Position numbers and translations under genes: made by a program
The notes under the pieces: generated by a model
The model's database searches: none
What the model was told of the DNA's origin: nothing
The model's input: the letters and a program-made list of their open reading frames with translations, nothing else
Part shown: positions 1 through 13,662 of the stretch, piece after piece
How the letters are laid out: every line of letters begins with the position of its first letter
Numbering within the stretch: the stretch's first letter is position 1
From: Rhexocercosporidium sp. MPI-PUGE-AT-0058
Lineage: Eukaryota; Ascomycota; Leotiomycetes; Helotiales
Direction of reading: 5' to 3'
Length of the DNA: 64,000 nt
Assembly (NCBI GenBank): GCA_020746875.1
Contig: JAGTJL010000011.1
Location: 1,612,001 to 1,676,000, forward strand

Positions 1-1295
1 TTTGGAGTCTAAAGAAGGCTAGCCCTAATGGTATGGCGTTATCTTAATATTATAAATCTTCGCTCCTCTCGATATTAATTATATCTTTTAAGCTTTATGC
101 CTTACGTATAGTCTCGGATACCCGTTATTAAACGTATTATTTGTCTTATTAAGTTTAGTCGCTGGACTCGGGTCTTATTATATACTAGCGGATGTAATTA
201 TTATCTATCTCGTTTTACTCGCTATTCTCTTTGCCGCTATTATCTTTAAGCTAACTATCGATGTAATTAGTATTAAGTTCGTTTATCGTTATATAACGGT
301 AAGTAGCGCTGATTTAGACCTCCTTCGGTAAGAGAAGAGGAGGTATATCGGTAATATTATACGCTTCTTATTTATAAAGTTAAATTTTTTTTTTCTAATA
401 CCTTTTTTACGGTATAAGCTTATTATATGACCCGGGAGACTGCACTCGTAGCATAGCTTCTTTTCGCGCTACTCATTTATAACTTCCTTCGATAGCCTTC
501 TTTATCATACTTTACTTTTCCTTTTCTTATAAGTAGCGTCGTACTTCATAAGGTTTGATTATCGATTATCCTTAGGGTTACCTTATCGTCGGCGCCCCCC
601 GTTTTATTAATAGCTAGACTGCCTTTAGCCTTCCCTTACGTACGTTTATTATTTACGTTTAAACTCGTATAGGCGATTATTAATTTAAACGGTCTGTTCG
701 ATAAGGATAAGTATGTCTTTAGCTTAAGAATTAATTTAAATAAGTTCTAGTCGAATATAATCCTTAAGTCTCTGTCGATAATAATTAATAAGTGATTAAG
801 AGTTCCAGCTAGTCTTATTAACGTGCTTTTAGAATTCCGTGGCGTAAGCTATTACGTTATTAATTTATTTTAAATTATATAAGTAAGTCTTTATCGGTTT
901 AATTTTATTAATATCGCCGAATATTTACTGAATTTCTTTTTTAAATCTTCCTTAAGTTTTAAATATAATTTATATAACGAGTATAATTTTATAAGTGTTT
1001 TTATTTTCGAAGTAAACCTAGCAATAGTCCTGAAAATAAATTTACTTTTTTTTATATAATTATAAAGTATTTGCTTTTAATATAATTTAATAAATAATCG
1101 CTTAAAGCGAGTTCGATTTAGTATATTATTCTATTCTTTAGAAAATAAGCGATTTATAAGACTCTTCTTAATTTAATATCGAACTTATTTTTATTAAAAG
1201 TAAAGTATATATTAAATTATAATATAAATTACTTAAGTTTATTACGTTAATTATAATAAGTATCCGGCATTTAAACTTTAAGTGCCTCTGGCTTT
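1..1295. other. RIP-mutated AT-rich DNA, no gene recognised
   Basis: The stretch is AT-rich with abundant TpA and no open reading frame of note. A GGAGG-type purine-rich tract lies near 320-345 (AGAGAAGAGGAGG), the kind of run that can precede a 3' LTR, so this may be the end of a further retrotransposon. I found no LTR partner or protein motif and make no family assignment. Confidence 0.5.
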
Positions 1296-1550
1296 TGTGA
1301 TACTAAATGCACTTAAGAGCTTCTCAGCGAGTCAGGGAATCTAAGGATTTAAGGGTAATTAAGTTATACGGAATCGGACTAATATCGGAGAAGTTTCGGA
1401 GTTAATTATATATATAAACTCACGCTTCTTCTATTTTTCTTTCTTTTTTAATTTCTTTTTTTTTAATATTAAACTTATTAGCTCTCGATAGCTTTAATTA
1501 AAATATTATTATATATCTCTTATACCGCTCTCTTAGCTAATATTATTATA
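1296..1550 (+). repeat. 5' LTR of GyA copy 2
   Basis: This matches the LTRs at 27174-27430, 39621-39877 and 46022-46278. It starts TGTGATAC, and its differences from the other copies are almost all C/T and G/A transitions. It ends near TATTATTATA, the RIP-altered form of the TGTCGTGACA end seen in copy 1. Confidence 0.85.
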
Positions 1551-2729
1551 TTAAATAAGAAAATCACTTCCGCTAGAAACGGCTTTATAATACTTTATTA
1601 GAGATTTAATTATTAATATTTTAAAGAATTAAAATTCCAGAGATTTTTTAATAATTAAACACTAAAGTTTAATTTAATACTTCGCAATTAATAACGCCTA
1701 AGGTAGTCTTCCTTAATTACGCTTTAAATAACCTCTTTCGCATAAAGGCCGCTATAAACAGATTTTAAGGAAGTGTTTTTATTATATTTAAAACCTTATT
1801 ATTTAAATACAGAACCCCTTCGAATCTGCTTCGAATTAAATAATTCTTTTATTAAGATTTATTATATCTTAATTAATTACTAGAGAACTTATTAAATTAA
1901 GTCCTTTAACTACTATAACCTTCTTAAGAGCACCTCTTAATTTAAAAACACTTATTACTTCGCTTTTTAAACTTAACGTTATTATTTAAAAATTAAAGGA
2001 AAACTCGAGATAATATAAAGTATAATAACTTTAACGTTTTAAAAGACTCCTTTAAGCTATTAACAAACGAATTAAAGATTAAATAAATAAATAAAAAGAA
2101 TTCTAATCTAGCCTTATTAAAATTAAGATTATATTCGTAGTTTTTATTACTCCTTGGCTTAATTCTGTACGAGTTAATATTAATCCCGAAGGAGATTTTA
2201 CTTCTTTTAAGCTTTTTAAATTATCTTAAAATCGTTTACGAATTCTTATTTCTCTTTTACTCTGATTAATGAAATTTAATAAAAGTTCGCTAAAGGATTA
2301 TACTTCTCTTACTCCCGGAGCTTATTTAGGCTCGTTTCGGCTTCTTAAGACTCAGCTAATAGAAAATATTATTTTATTAAATAATAACTCGAACCCTTCG
2401 TTTAAATAATAGCGCGCTTTAATTTAAAACCGCTTAAAAGTTAATATTAATCTTTACTTAACGAAAAGAGCTCGTCGTACTCTTGTTTCAAAATTAATCA
2501 CCGGAATAATATAATCTTACTTAAAACCTTAATATATTTCGGAAACTTATTTTTTTAAGACTGCTAAAGAAATAATTATACTTTTAAAATCTTACTTTTT
2601 AATCGGCTATTAAGCCGACGAATTCTAGTCCGTTTTTTATAATTTATATATAAACTCTTATTCTAAAGAAACCTTTATTGAGTTTAAGTAAGATTTTAAA
2701 ATACTATTATTTAAAATAACGTCGTTAAG
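1551..2729 (+). pseudogene. GyA copy 2 leader and gag-region relic
   Basis: The sequence aligns with the reverse complement of about 44.85-46.02 kb, the 5' internal part of GyA copy 1. Examples are the blocks near 1900-1960 and 2150-2200, which match 45.60-45.75 kb and 45.36-45.45 kb. By position it should carry the gag gene. All frames are broken by stops and no zinc knuckle could be read. It ends at the GyB target site TTAAG. Confidence 0.65.
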
Positions 2730-2984
2730 TATCATGTGTATGCCCATTTATTTTATTTATACGGAATCGGGCCTGTAGTATAAGAAGGCCGAGGCTTTTA
2801 CGGTATTAATAGAATTAATTTTACTTATATATTTAATTACGCTAGCGTTTTATTTTCCTTTATAAATAATTTTTTTTATATATACGTTTTTCTTTTAAAT
2901 TTTTTAAAAACTAAAAATTAATTTTTTAAATATATTTTCCTTAAACTTTTATAAAGCTTTATTTATTATGAATTTTATTTAATA
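2730..2984 (+). repeat. 5' LTR of GyB
   Basis: It begins TATCATGTGTATGCCC (the first G of TGTCATG reads A here) and ends with the RIP-altered form of CATCTGACA. It pairs with 13332-13586 and with the solo LTR at 30960-31215. Confidence 0.9.
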
Positions 2985-3059
2985 AGTTAATTTCTTTATT
3001 TTATAAAAAGGTAATATAAAGAATAAAAAAACGATTTTTTATTAAGTAATTATATTTAA

Positions 3060-5397
3060 TAACGCTAGACTTACAGATAATACTTGCTTCGGCGATGCCG
3101 CTTATAATATTTTTTATAAGATTATAAAATCTATAAATCTCTTTTATATAATTAAAAGCGAAAGTGCTTTTAATAACAAATTACTTTAAAATATTTATAA
3201 TAATAATAATAATAAGGAATCTTTTTATATTTATAATTAATCCGTTTATATTTATAAAAAGAAAAGTAAGGTTATAACTTAAACTAAAAGTAACTTAAAT
3301 ATATTTAATTATATAACGAATAATATAATTTTTATTATTTTTAATATTAATATTAATTTTGCGGCTTTAAGTATACTTATTAAAGAATAAATTACTTAGA
3401 AGTAGCGCGAGCTCGAAGAGTATATACGTTTATTAATTAAGTCTAAGGTTAAGGATACTCGCGCGAAGACGCGGCTCGCTTATTATAAGAATGGTTTTAT
3501 TAGACTTTGCCGCCTTTAGGTAATTTCCGTTATTTATATAAATGTAATAAGTAAATAATACGCGGTTAAAAAAAGCCTTTAACGAACTTATAATATAATA
3601 TTAAATTTTATTATTATTACTTTAATAAAAGACTTTAAGTTACCTTTAATAAAGCGTAATTTTAATTTAAAATTAAAAGCTAATTTACTTAGCTTATAGT
3701 ACTTACTTAATAAAAATGCTATTGGGCTTAAGACTTTGCCGGCCTTAGGATATTCTCGGGAAATAATCGCATTACTTACGGTAAATTACGTAACTTATGG
3801 ACTCGAAATAATATTATTAATATATTTAAATTTAAACGCTTATATTTTATTAAAATATATTACGGCTTAAGTAAAAGATAAGCGCGACCGTGAAAAATAT
3901 TTTATAATTATAATTCTTAAAAAATATAAAGAAAAGAGTTTTAAGAGCTTACGAAATTAAAAAAATATTTAAGAAGAGATTTTTAAAGTTTACTTATATA
4001 ATTATAATATATATACGAATCGAGTACGCGTTGTAATTATAAATATAAAAGGCGACTTATTAACTTATTAAAGTAATATAAAGCAAATTATAATTAAACC
4101 CAAAGGTATTCCGTTAATATAAAACTTATTTATTAATTTTTTAAAAAGGCTTTATACTTTTAAAGAAACTTAAAGTATTAAGGTTATTAAGAATATTAAG
4201 CGGTTCCGCTAATAATTAAGCGAGTCTGTTTAAGCGATATGCCGACGGTTTATTATACTTATTAAAGACCGTAATACTTAAATGTTTAATATTATTATTA
4301 TTATTAACTTTTATAAAGTAACTACGTATATATCGACGGCGTAATAAATTAATTCTTACGCTTTATAAACCTTTTTAATATTTATTAATAATAAAAGAAA
4401 TTAAATAATAATATTAAGTTTTTATTAAAAGAACTTAAGGAATATCCTTTAATGTATCGAAAGCTAAATATAATAAAAGCGGAGGCGGATAAAGTAGTAA
4501 TAATCTTAAGAATAGCGGATTTCATAAAAAAAGCCGTAAAAAATATTTTAAAGATAATAATAAAAAGCGCGTATTTAATAGCGCTTTTTTAATTTTCGGT
4601 TCTCGACTCTTTAATAAAAGTAAAAATAATAAAAAGATGAATTATATTAAGAGTATTATATTTTATTGCTTTTATAAGCAAAAGGGTTATTAATTTAAGG
4701 ACTATAGCTGTCTTAACTTTATATAATAAGCGTAAAACAATTCTTAAAAGTTAAAAATAAAGGAACGTTTTAAAATAATAAAGAAAACCCTTTTAATAAA
4801 AAAGAAAGTATATATTATTATATACGTTAAAAAACAAAAGCCGTCTAATACCGGAAAAGATACAAGAAAAGGTAATATTAAGTTTTAAGCGTCGAAGGCT
4901 TAAGGGATATTCTTAAACGCTTATATATTTTTATAAGACTAAAGTAACTTAAGACAGGTGCGAATGCGTTATTTAATAATTTAATAAATAATAACTTAAA
5001 TTATAATTTCTTTAATAAATAATAACTTAAATTATAATTTCTTTAATAAACAATAACTTAAATTATAATTTCTTTAATAAATATAAAATTAAGCTATAAG
5101 GATTTCTCTTTTTATTTAAATATAATTAAGAGTTTGTAACTTTTAATAAGTATTAGTTTCGAGTAATTAACGTTTATAATTTATATATAATTATATAAGA
5201 CGATTATAAAATCTCGAGAACCTTTCGAGAAAGATTTTATAATTATAAAAACTTAAAGTATAATATAATTCTCGAAATAAAATTCTTTAAATATAAGAGC
5301 GTTAAGTATTACGACTGAAAACTTAAGAAATAGGCTTACGCCTTAACTTAAGACGAAACCTAAATTGTAATAGTAAAAGAGTTTATTAATATTTTTA
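3060..5397 (+). pseudogene. GyB gag (nucleocapsid) and protease-region relic
   Basis: This is plus-strand coding remains of the 5' half of GyB, in no continuous frame. A Gag zinc knuckle of the pattern C-x2-C-x4-H-x4-C can be placed at about 4664-4705. One cysteine codon (TGC) is intact, while the other two Cys codons and the His codon now read TAT, the expected RIP product of TGT and CAT. Such knuckles bind the genomic RNA during particle assembly. The region is cut at 5397 by MULE M1. It carries the 31-bp tandem repeat at 4980-5072. Confidence 0.6.
4980..5072. repeat. 31-bp tandem repeat, 3 copies
   Basis: Three almost identical direct units (4980-5010, 5011-5041, 5042-5072) lie inside the gag/protease relic of GyB. 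They differ by one base (a C in the third unit), so amplification is recent relative to most RIP changes or the unit was already AT-only. Confidence 0.85.
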
Positions 5398-7922
5398 AGG
5401 CACAGCTAAATCGTCATACGTGAATCGCTAAATAGCCATACGCTAAGGAAGCGAGCCGAAAATAAAAGGTATATTTATTACTATTAAAATTTATATAAAT
5501 AATTATATATAATATATAATTCCAGTTATACTAACTTATTAAAATCATTATTTACTTTAAAATCTATATTTTATATATATATATATCTTAATATTATTAA
5601 TTACCTCCCGTTGTATTATAACTATAATAATTATATTAATATTTTTAATATTATTTATTTAATATATTAATGAAATGCCTTATATATATACCCTCTCTCG
5701 ACGTGTACCTAGTTTATATAAATCCCAATGCTTAAGCTTTAGTCTTTATATTATAAGAGTAGTTATAAAAAGGCTACTTTATATTATAAAAGTCTAGCTA
5801 AGTAATATAAAAGCAAAGCTAAAAGGAAGTTTAAAGAATAAAGGATCTCGACGAGTATTAAAGGAAGTTACGCGCGAGCTTTTACTTAAAGCACTTTTTA
5901 GCCTTCCCTTTCCTTTTACTTTTATTAAATTTAAAAGTAGAAAAGGCGTAAGACTAACTAATGGCCTAAGAGGAACATTTAATTGAGGCTTATTATAGTA
6001 TTAATAAAGATAAATATTATTTAAAAAGATTACTTTACCTTTTTACTTTTTCTTTTGAATAATATAAAAGCAAAGTAAATTAAATGTTTATTATATAATA
6101 TATATATAGCCGTCTAAAGGAGGCTCTTAGTTAGGAAGCTTACTGGTTTCTTATATAATCTTTAATAAAGCCCGGCTATAAACAAACTAAAGGATAATAG
6201 CAAAAAGGGGGATATTTATATTGTGTTTAAGGCGTAATTGCTGTTAAGCAATAGCTATACAAATGCCGGTATATTAAGCGGTTTAAAAAAGTTGCATTTT
6301 AAGGAATACACCCCGAAGGTCTATATACTCACGCTATAAATATAGCTTTAAAATAATATGGCAACCCTTAATAGGACTTGTAATAGTGACTCTTAAGTAA
6401 TTTAATTAATTAACCCAAAAGGCTATAAGCTTTTCCTTTTATAAAAGTTAAGTGCTTTCACAGTAACTTGTCGCTTATAATAAGAACCGGACTTTTATTT
6501 CTTTTAATAATTTATTATACGCTTATTCTATTGTATTAGCTAGCAGTATATTCCAGTAGCTAAGAAATACTTAAAACCTCGGATACCGTGTTTACTTCTT
6601 ATCTTCTCCTTTAATTAAATTTAAAAAGTACTTCTTAGTCTTTACTAATACGTTTATATTAACGTGTTACCGGCAAAGGATATATCGAGAATTAAGGAAT
6701 TATATATTTAAATACTTTATTAAAGCTAATTCCTTATTTATTATAATAAAAACTAGCTCTAAAATAGTATTCTTAATTATTAAAGACTAAAGCTAAGTAA
6801 TAGCCTAATTATAATCCTCCTGAATCTCTCTTAATAAGAATACTAACTTAAGCTAAACTATTATATTATTCTTTATTATTCTATATATATTTAGCAACGG
6901 TATATTAAATCGATTGGTTTTATATATGCAATCGAGGAGTAAGATATCGGAATACTGCTTCTAAAGCTCGAGGGAAGTAAGGTAAATGAAAAAGAGTCGT
7001 TATAAGGGACCGCTTTAAGGGTAATATTAAGGATGAAAATTATTGGCTTGTAATTCTTATATAATTTATTACTTAAACTATAGATAATTATTATTAAAGT
7101 AAAATACCTTTATAAGCTATTAAATAAAAGTCTTTTTATTTAATTGTTTTATACGCTCTTTTGTAATAAGATTTAAGATATCTTTAAAGATTAACGTAAT
7201 ACTTAAGTCTTTCTCTCGTAAGGCTGACAAAATTTAAGCATTTAAGAGACTAGCCTTAGTTAAAGTATTAATTAAGGTACGAATCTCTGCGGAAGTAAAA
7301 GTAATTTTATGTACTAAATAAGCTATAAAATCTATAAAGGCCGCATAGTTATATATAGCTTTTAATACTTTTACTTACTATTCCTTTAAAACTCTGTCTT
7401 TTATAAGAATGACTCTTATTAAACAGCCATACTTTTTTAAGCCTGTATTTTGGCGCTTCTTAAAAAAGTGTATATCCTTTTACTTTTCTTTTAAGTTATA
7501 TTTACTTACGCAATCGTAAATAAATAATATACGGAATAGTTTAATATCCCGTTATTTAAAAGCATAGCTATTAGCTTTCGCATACGCTTAATATGTAGTA
7601 AATTCAGTAGTAATATTATTATAAAATGCTATAAGAGGCGCAGGGCTATAAGGTCGAGGAATGGAAGCTATTAAAGTAATAGTAAGAATAGTAATAATAG
7701 TAGTAGTAACTTGAATTATTTACTTACGTAGTTTAAATAGTTTTAATTTTAATTTTAAGGGCTAATTATATAACTATGAATTTATGAAATATATAAGAGG
7801 CCTTTATTGCCGTAATATAAATTAATATAGCACGGCAGAGTTAATAAATGACACTCGCTAAGTTAATACGATTTTAGCGTATGGCCATTTAGCGATTCAC
7901 GTATGGCGATTTAGCTGTGCCT
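5398..7922 (-). mobile_element. M1: Mutator-like (MULE) DNA transposon with RIP-mutated transposase
   Basis: Inverted termini of about 50 bp start AGGCACAGCTAAATCG, and each contains two tandem AGCTAAA-type subrepeats. An 8-bp duplication TATTTTTA flanks the element (5390-5397, 7923-7930). The 2.5-kb body is homologous to M3 (34448-36996). The transposase is on the minus strand: the N-terminus lies near the right end (about 7.65 kb, cf. M3) and the C-terminus near the left. In the better-read M3 copy the N-terminal part has the FAR1/FLYWCH-like zinc-binding region typical of fungal MULE transposases. Many stops come from C-to-T change. It is inserted in GyB. Confidence 0.85.
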
Positions 7923-7930
7923 TATTTTTA

Positions 7931-10900
7931 ATACCGACCTTAAAACGGTACTTTATATTATATTTATATTTTAATTCGACTATAATTATTTAAAGAATTT
8001 AAGATTATATAAATATTTAAGGCAGTCGTGGGATGTTTATCTTAATATTAGCGTTATAAATTCGTCGTAAGTATTAATTATTTAGTTAAAGACTTCTAAA
8101 CCGATACTTTTTTTAGACTGGCTTGTAAATATAATAAATGTATATAATAATAATTTATTAATTACTTTCCTTAAAAAATAAGTTAAATTTAAGTATATTA
8201 TTAATATTAACGTATTACTTTTATATAGCACTTTTTATAATCTTTCCGAATTATAACTTATTACGCTTCGGGAATACTTTATTACTTTATTATAAAAAGG
8301 ATGGATTCGTTTATTAAAAGGTCCTATAAGTACGCCGATATTATTTATATTAAAAAAAGATAAGGAATTACGTTTATATATAAATTATTAAAAATTAAAT
8401 AAAATAATAATTAAAAATCGCTACTTTTTCTTTTTAATTAATAAGACGTTAAACCGTTTCGGCGGAGCCGTAATATTTACGGCCTTAAATTTAAAGGATA
8501 TATATTATTATATTAAAATTAAAAAAGAATATAAAATATAAATATTTTAAATATTTAATAATATCCTTTAAGCTATTTAACGCTTTAATTACGTTTTAAG
8601 CGTATATTAATAAAGCGTTAACGGAATTAATTAATTATTTTATTATTATATATTTTAATAATATTTTAATTTATTTTAAAAATAAAAAAGAGTATTATAA
8701 GCATATTAAAGTCGTTATAAAATAATTGCGTAAATATAAGCTCTTTATTAAACTTAATAAGTATGAGTTTAAAATAAATTAAGTCGAGTTCTTAAGATTT
8801 AAAGTCGGATTAATTAGCATTTAAGCGGATTTAAAACGGATTCGTTTAACTTAAGAATAACTAAAGCTAGAATTTTATAAAAATATTTAGGTTTTTTTTA
8901 AGCTTTACGAATTTTATTATAAATTTATATTAAAATACTTTAAAATAATTATAAGCTTAATAAAAGCTTTTTAAAATATAAAGAATAAAATTAAAAAAAA
9001 GACTCTTTAAATTCTTTAATATAATTAAGAAAAGTTTTAAAGATTTAAAAGCAACGTTTATTAATATATTAATTATATGGCATTTTAATTTTATAAAGCG
9101 CATTTAAATTAAAACTAATATTTTTAAATTTATAATTATTAATATCCTTTTTTTAATAAATTAATTTTAAAGAAGAATTTAGGCGATATTAAAAACCCGT
9201 TATATATTAGTTTTATAAAATAATTAATATTAAGCGGAATTATATTACTTATAATAAAGAGCTTTTAATTATTATTAAGTATTTTAAGGAATAAAGGTAT
9301 TATTTTAAGGGCAGTTAATATATTATTAAAGTATTTATAAATTATAATAATCTTAAATATTTTATAATAATAAAATATCTCGAGAGTCGATAAATACAGT
9401 AAGTAATATATTTTGCCACTTATAATTTTAAAATTTATTACCGTAAAAATATCGTAAACGCGGCGAATAAACTTAATAAAAAGCCAGATTATTAGGAATT
9501 TAAAAGCCTTATTAATATTACTTAATTATTAATATTTTAAAATAAATTAAAGGAAGCTTTTATAAGTGTTTTATAAAGTCAAGGAGCCGATATTAAAGCA
9601 TTTTTAAACGGGGATTATAAAATATTATTAAAATAACTATTTAATATTATTTAAGATTTTATTAATAAAAGGCCGGACCCGGTATTAATAAAACTAAAAC
9701 GAATTACTTAAAAAAGAATTCTAAAAGCTAGATATATAAAACCTAGTCTTTTAAATATTATACTTAAGATAATAACTTTATTTATAAATATATTATTATA
9801 TATAAAAAGTAAAGGCTAGCCGCTTATTATAAGAATTAATAATTATAAATATTTTATTTTAATATTATAAATAAAAATAATAATTAAAAGTTAAATAATT
9901 TTAGCCTTATTAATAAAGCCGCTGCGGGACTTAATTATCCTCGCTTAGCGTAATAATAAAAACTATAAAAGCATAATTAATATAATAAGTAAACTTAAAT
10001 TTTAATTAAATTAAAAATAAAACTTAAATGTATTAAGACTTTTTTAATGAAATTTTAAAGCTTATATTTTAAATAATTTAGTATTAAAAATAAAAATTAT
10101 AAAACTTTATTATAATAACTTATTAATAAGGTATTACAGTATTATAAAGACTTTATAATTCTTTTATAAAATTTACTTTTAAAATAAAATAAAAAATAAT
10201 ATTAAAATATATATTAAAAAAATATAATATTTATTAAAAGATTAAATCGAAATAATATATATTATATAGACTTTTAATAAGTCTTTTAAGGCCTTTACGG
10301 CCTTAGTCCGAGATTTTAATGGATTTTATTATAAGGTTGCCGTTTTATAAAGACTTATTTAATAACTTAAATTTTAATTATATATTAATAATTATTAACC
10401 GGTATTCGAAGATGGCCTAGTACTTAATATGTCGTAAAACGATTAATACTCTCGAACTTATAAAACTACTATTCGAGAGAGTATTTTCTTTCTTTAATAT
10501 ATCTTAAAGTATTATATTTAATAAAAGTATAATATTTATTAATAAATTCTAGTTTATTTTTTGCTTTTATATATATATTAAATAAAGATTAAGCTTTATA
10601 TATTATTTTTAAACGAATAAATAAAAAAAAAGATAAAATTAAAATCTGAAAATATATTTTTACGTTTTTTATAAAATATTATAAAAAAACTAAGTAAAGA
10701 AACTAGCTTTTGCCGAGTTTATTTATAATAATTCCTTTTATTAAACGCTTTAAATATTTTTATTTTAAGTTTATTACGGTTATAAGCCGATAATATTATA
10801 AAACCCTAAGGAAAGTATTTAAGGAGGAAAGGTATTAGCTATTCGAGACAGAGTTAAGTTATTAAATAATAAATAAGTTAAACTTACGAAAGTTTAGAAT

Positions 10901-13331
10901 TTTACGTAATAAAGTCGGAAAGGTTATTATAATGCCCGGCATTTAAATAAACATTTTTAATTAAAATAATAAGTAATACTTAATATTAAAAACATTCGAC
11001 TAAAGACTAGAAAGCTATTATTAAAATATATTAACTTATTTTAAATTATTAAATGCGTAAGTAATACGGCATATATTTTAAAGCTACTAAGCTTATATAA
11101 AAAGTTTTACTTAATATTTTATATATTTTTATTAAAAGAATATATAATATAAACTAATAAATAATTAAATAATTACTTATTTAATAAGCTTTTGGAATTA
11201 AGTAAAGAAAATAACTTTTAAAAATAAAAAGTTAAAAGCATTTTAATTATAAATAAAATAAAAAAAGTAAAATTAAGAAATATTTAATTAAATAAAAAGA
11301 TTTCTTAAAATATTATAATACTTAGCTTTTAATATATTTAAATCTCGAGAATATTAAGGAAACTCTTAATATATATAATAAAAATTATAAATTAAAAAAT
11401 TAAATATTAAATATAAAAAAGTATAAAACCTCCGCGTAATTTATAAAAAAGCCGAGAAGATTATAAAAAGTCGGAAGGCTAAGAAAGTATCGCCGATTAT
11501 AAATAAAAATACTTTTTCTTTATATTTTTTTTAAAAGTTTTAAGAGTTTTATTAAAGCTTTAAAAATAATATTAATATATAATATTATATTAAAAAAAGA
11601 AAAAACTTATAAAATATATTTAAATTATAATTTAAAAAGCAACGAGATTTCATTTTAATTATAAAGTAATAATATAACTTTATTATAAGTATTTAAAATA
11701 TAAAGTATTTATTTTATAAATTAAATTATTTAAAAATCCTAAACTTTTTAACGTTAAACTTAAACTTATATCGTAATATTTATTAAGCGCTAAAGAATTA
11801 TAAGATATCTCTTAAAACAACTTTAATAATCTCGTTCGATATAATACCGCTTTAATATAATATTAATATATATTAATAATAGAATAGGCACGGAATACTT
11901 ATAATAATTATTATAACTTCGCGGCACAACCGAATCTCTATTATTAATTCCTTTATTAAATCGTATGTAATTTAATTAGCCTTAAAGGCGGAAGTAATAA
12001 TATAAGCGTTTTTAAACTTAAATATATTATTAAGTAAGTATATTATATTTTTATAAAACTTCTTAAATTCTTTTATTTTATTAATATATTAATAATATTT
12101 TAAAAGAAAAAAATATAATTTATAAAAAAAGTATTAATAAAAAGAAAAACTTAATTAATATATATTATTTTAAGCTTAAAAGATATACGTAATAAGGAAT
12201 CGATTATACGGTGCTTTTCGAGCTAAGTAATAAAGCTTTAAGCTCTTATAAGAATCGTAAAGTTATAATCTTTAAGAGCGACGCCGGTATTATACTAGCT
12301 ATTCTTACGCAGTTAATTCTCGAAATCGAAAGTAAAGTTCTTTATAATACGAGTATTTTTATAAAAGATATAAAGGAATTATTTTTTTATAATTAATATA
12401 CGGTTTACTTTTAACGCGCTTAATATTATATTATTAATAAATTTTATAAATATAAATATATATAATAATATAAACGGCCTTTTATTTAAAATAATAATTA
12501 TAATTCTTTTTGCTTTTTTTATTAATATAATAAAAACAGAAGTCGATTAATATAGCTTTAAAGCATTAGTCGTAAGAACTTCTGTAAGGCCAGTTCGTAA
12601 AGTTATTAAATATAATAGCTTTAAAACGTTAAATAAAAAATATAATAATAATATTATTATTAATAATTAATTAAAAAAGAGAAAAAAAAAGACGAGAAGA
12701 TAACGACGCATAAACACGAGTATTATATATAAATAAGTTAAAAAGAAAAGGTTATTATTAACGCGACGAGGAAGTTATTTATATATACGTCTCGACGGAG
12801 TAGCGGAGTCGTAATTATTACGTAATTATACTATTATATTTATATTATTTATACTTTATTTACTTAATAAATAAACGTAAATACGCTATTAACGCGTAAC
12901 TTACTTATTACTTCGCCGACCGAAAACAATTCTTTAATAATAATAATTATAATACTTAAATATAAATATAAAAGCTTTTATATATACGCGTAAAAGTTTT
13001 ATAATTAAAGTAAATATTTTCTATTATTTTATAAAATTATCTTTATTTATTAAGCTAATAATATTAATATATTATATAAAACGGCTTATAAAGTAAACGG
13101 ACGACGTTTAATAAACTAATCGCGGTATAATATTATATACTTGGCGTAATAATTTAAATAATTATATTAATTTAATTAATTAAATTCATTAATTAAAATG
13201 CGGCTATCCGACTTACCGCGGCCTAGTAAGGACCTTGCCTTAAGCGACGCGAACGCGTATCGACATATTATTAATTAAAGTATTAATATCGTAAACGCTA
13301 TTATTAAGAAAGAGGATAATTATTATATATA
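7931..13331 (+). pseudogene. GyB pol relic: reverse transcriptase, RNase H, integrase, chromodomain
   Basis: In the plus strand the reverse transcriptase core is readable in pieces at about 8.36-8.89 kb: a YINY-KLN block, a KLDL-like block, and the LGF-like block with KY-LF-K-L-KYEF before it. Integrase core follows at about 10.3-10.6 kb (an INRYSK-like block, with Trp and Gln codons now stops). A chromodomain-like block lies at about 11.23-11.40 kb, the usual C-terminal targeting module of chromoviruses. From about 11.8 kb to the 3' LTR no domain was recognised; a 61-codon open frame at 12211-12396 is too short to interpret. The protein copied the element RNA and inserted the cDNA; this copy cannot be functional. 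Confidence 0.8.
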
Positions 13332-13586
13332 TATATATATATATATATTTATTTTATTTATACGGAATTAAGCTCGTAATATAAAAGGGCCGAGGTTTTT
13401 ATAATATTAATAAAATTAATTTTATTTATATATTTAATTACGCCGGTATTTTATTTCCTTTTATAAATAATTTCTTTTATATATACGCTTTTCTTTTAAA
13501 CTTTTTAAAAAACTAATTTTTAGTTTTTTAAATATATTTTCCTTAAACTTTTATAAAGCTTTACTTACCGTGAATTCCATCTGACA
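13332..13586 (+). repeat. 3' LTR of GyB
   Basis: It is the same length as the 5' LTR. Its 3' end CCATCTGACA is unaltered. The 5' end has decayed into a (TA)n run around 13323-13348. It is followed by the target duplication TTAAG. Confidence 0.88.
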
Positions 13587-13662
13587 TTAAGTCGGAATAT
13601 TTCTTTTATATATAATAAAAGCTTACCCTTAAGCTATAAGACAAGTCTTTTATTATTAAATT

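Larger units (their letters stand above)
2730..13586 (+). mobile_element. GyB: Ty3/Gypsy (chromodomain) LTR retrotransposon, RIP-inactivated
   Basis: Two 255-bp LTRs (2730-2984, 13332-13586) and a perfect 5-bp target duplication TTAAG (2725-2729, 13587-13591) define the element. The LTR consensus is TGTCATGTG...CCATCTGACA. Plus-strand relics come in Gypsy order: gag with a CCHC knuckle (about 4.66-4.71 kb), reverse transcriptase (about 8.33-8.89 kb), RNase H, integrase (about 9.7-10.75 kb) and a chromodomain-like block (about 11.23-11.40 kb). MULE M1 (5398-7922) is nested between the gag/protease part and the reverse transcriptase. Net length without M1 is about 8.3 kb, long for the group; 11.8-13.3 kb is unexplained. 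It is inserted in GyA copy 2. Confidence 0.92.

Noticed and set aside
5398..7922. hAT superfamily assignment from the 8-bp duplications
   Set aside because: An 8-bp duplication also fits Mutator-like elements, and the FAR1/FLYWCH-like N-terminus in M3 decides for MULE.
12211..12396. 61-codon frame in GyB
   Set aside because: Too short and without motif; kept only as part of the unexplained 3' stretch of GyB.
13323..13348. (TA)n run as a replication origin
   Set aside because: It is the RIP-decayed start of the GyB 3' LTR, as the other LTR copies show.
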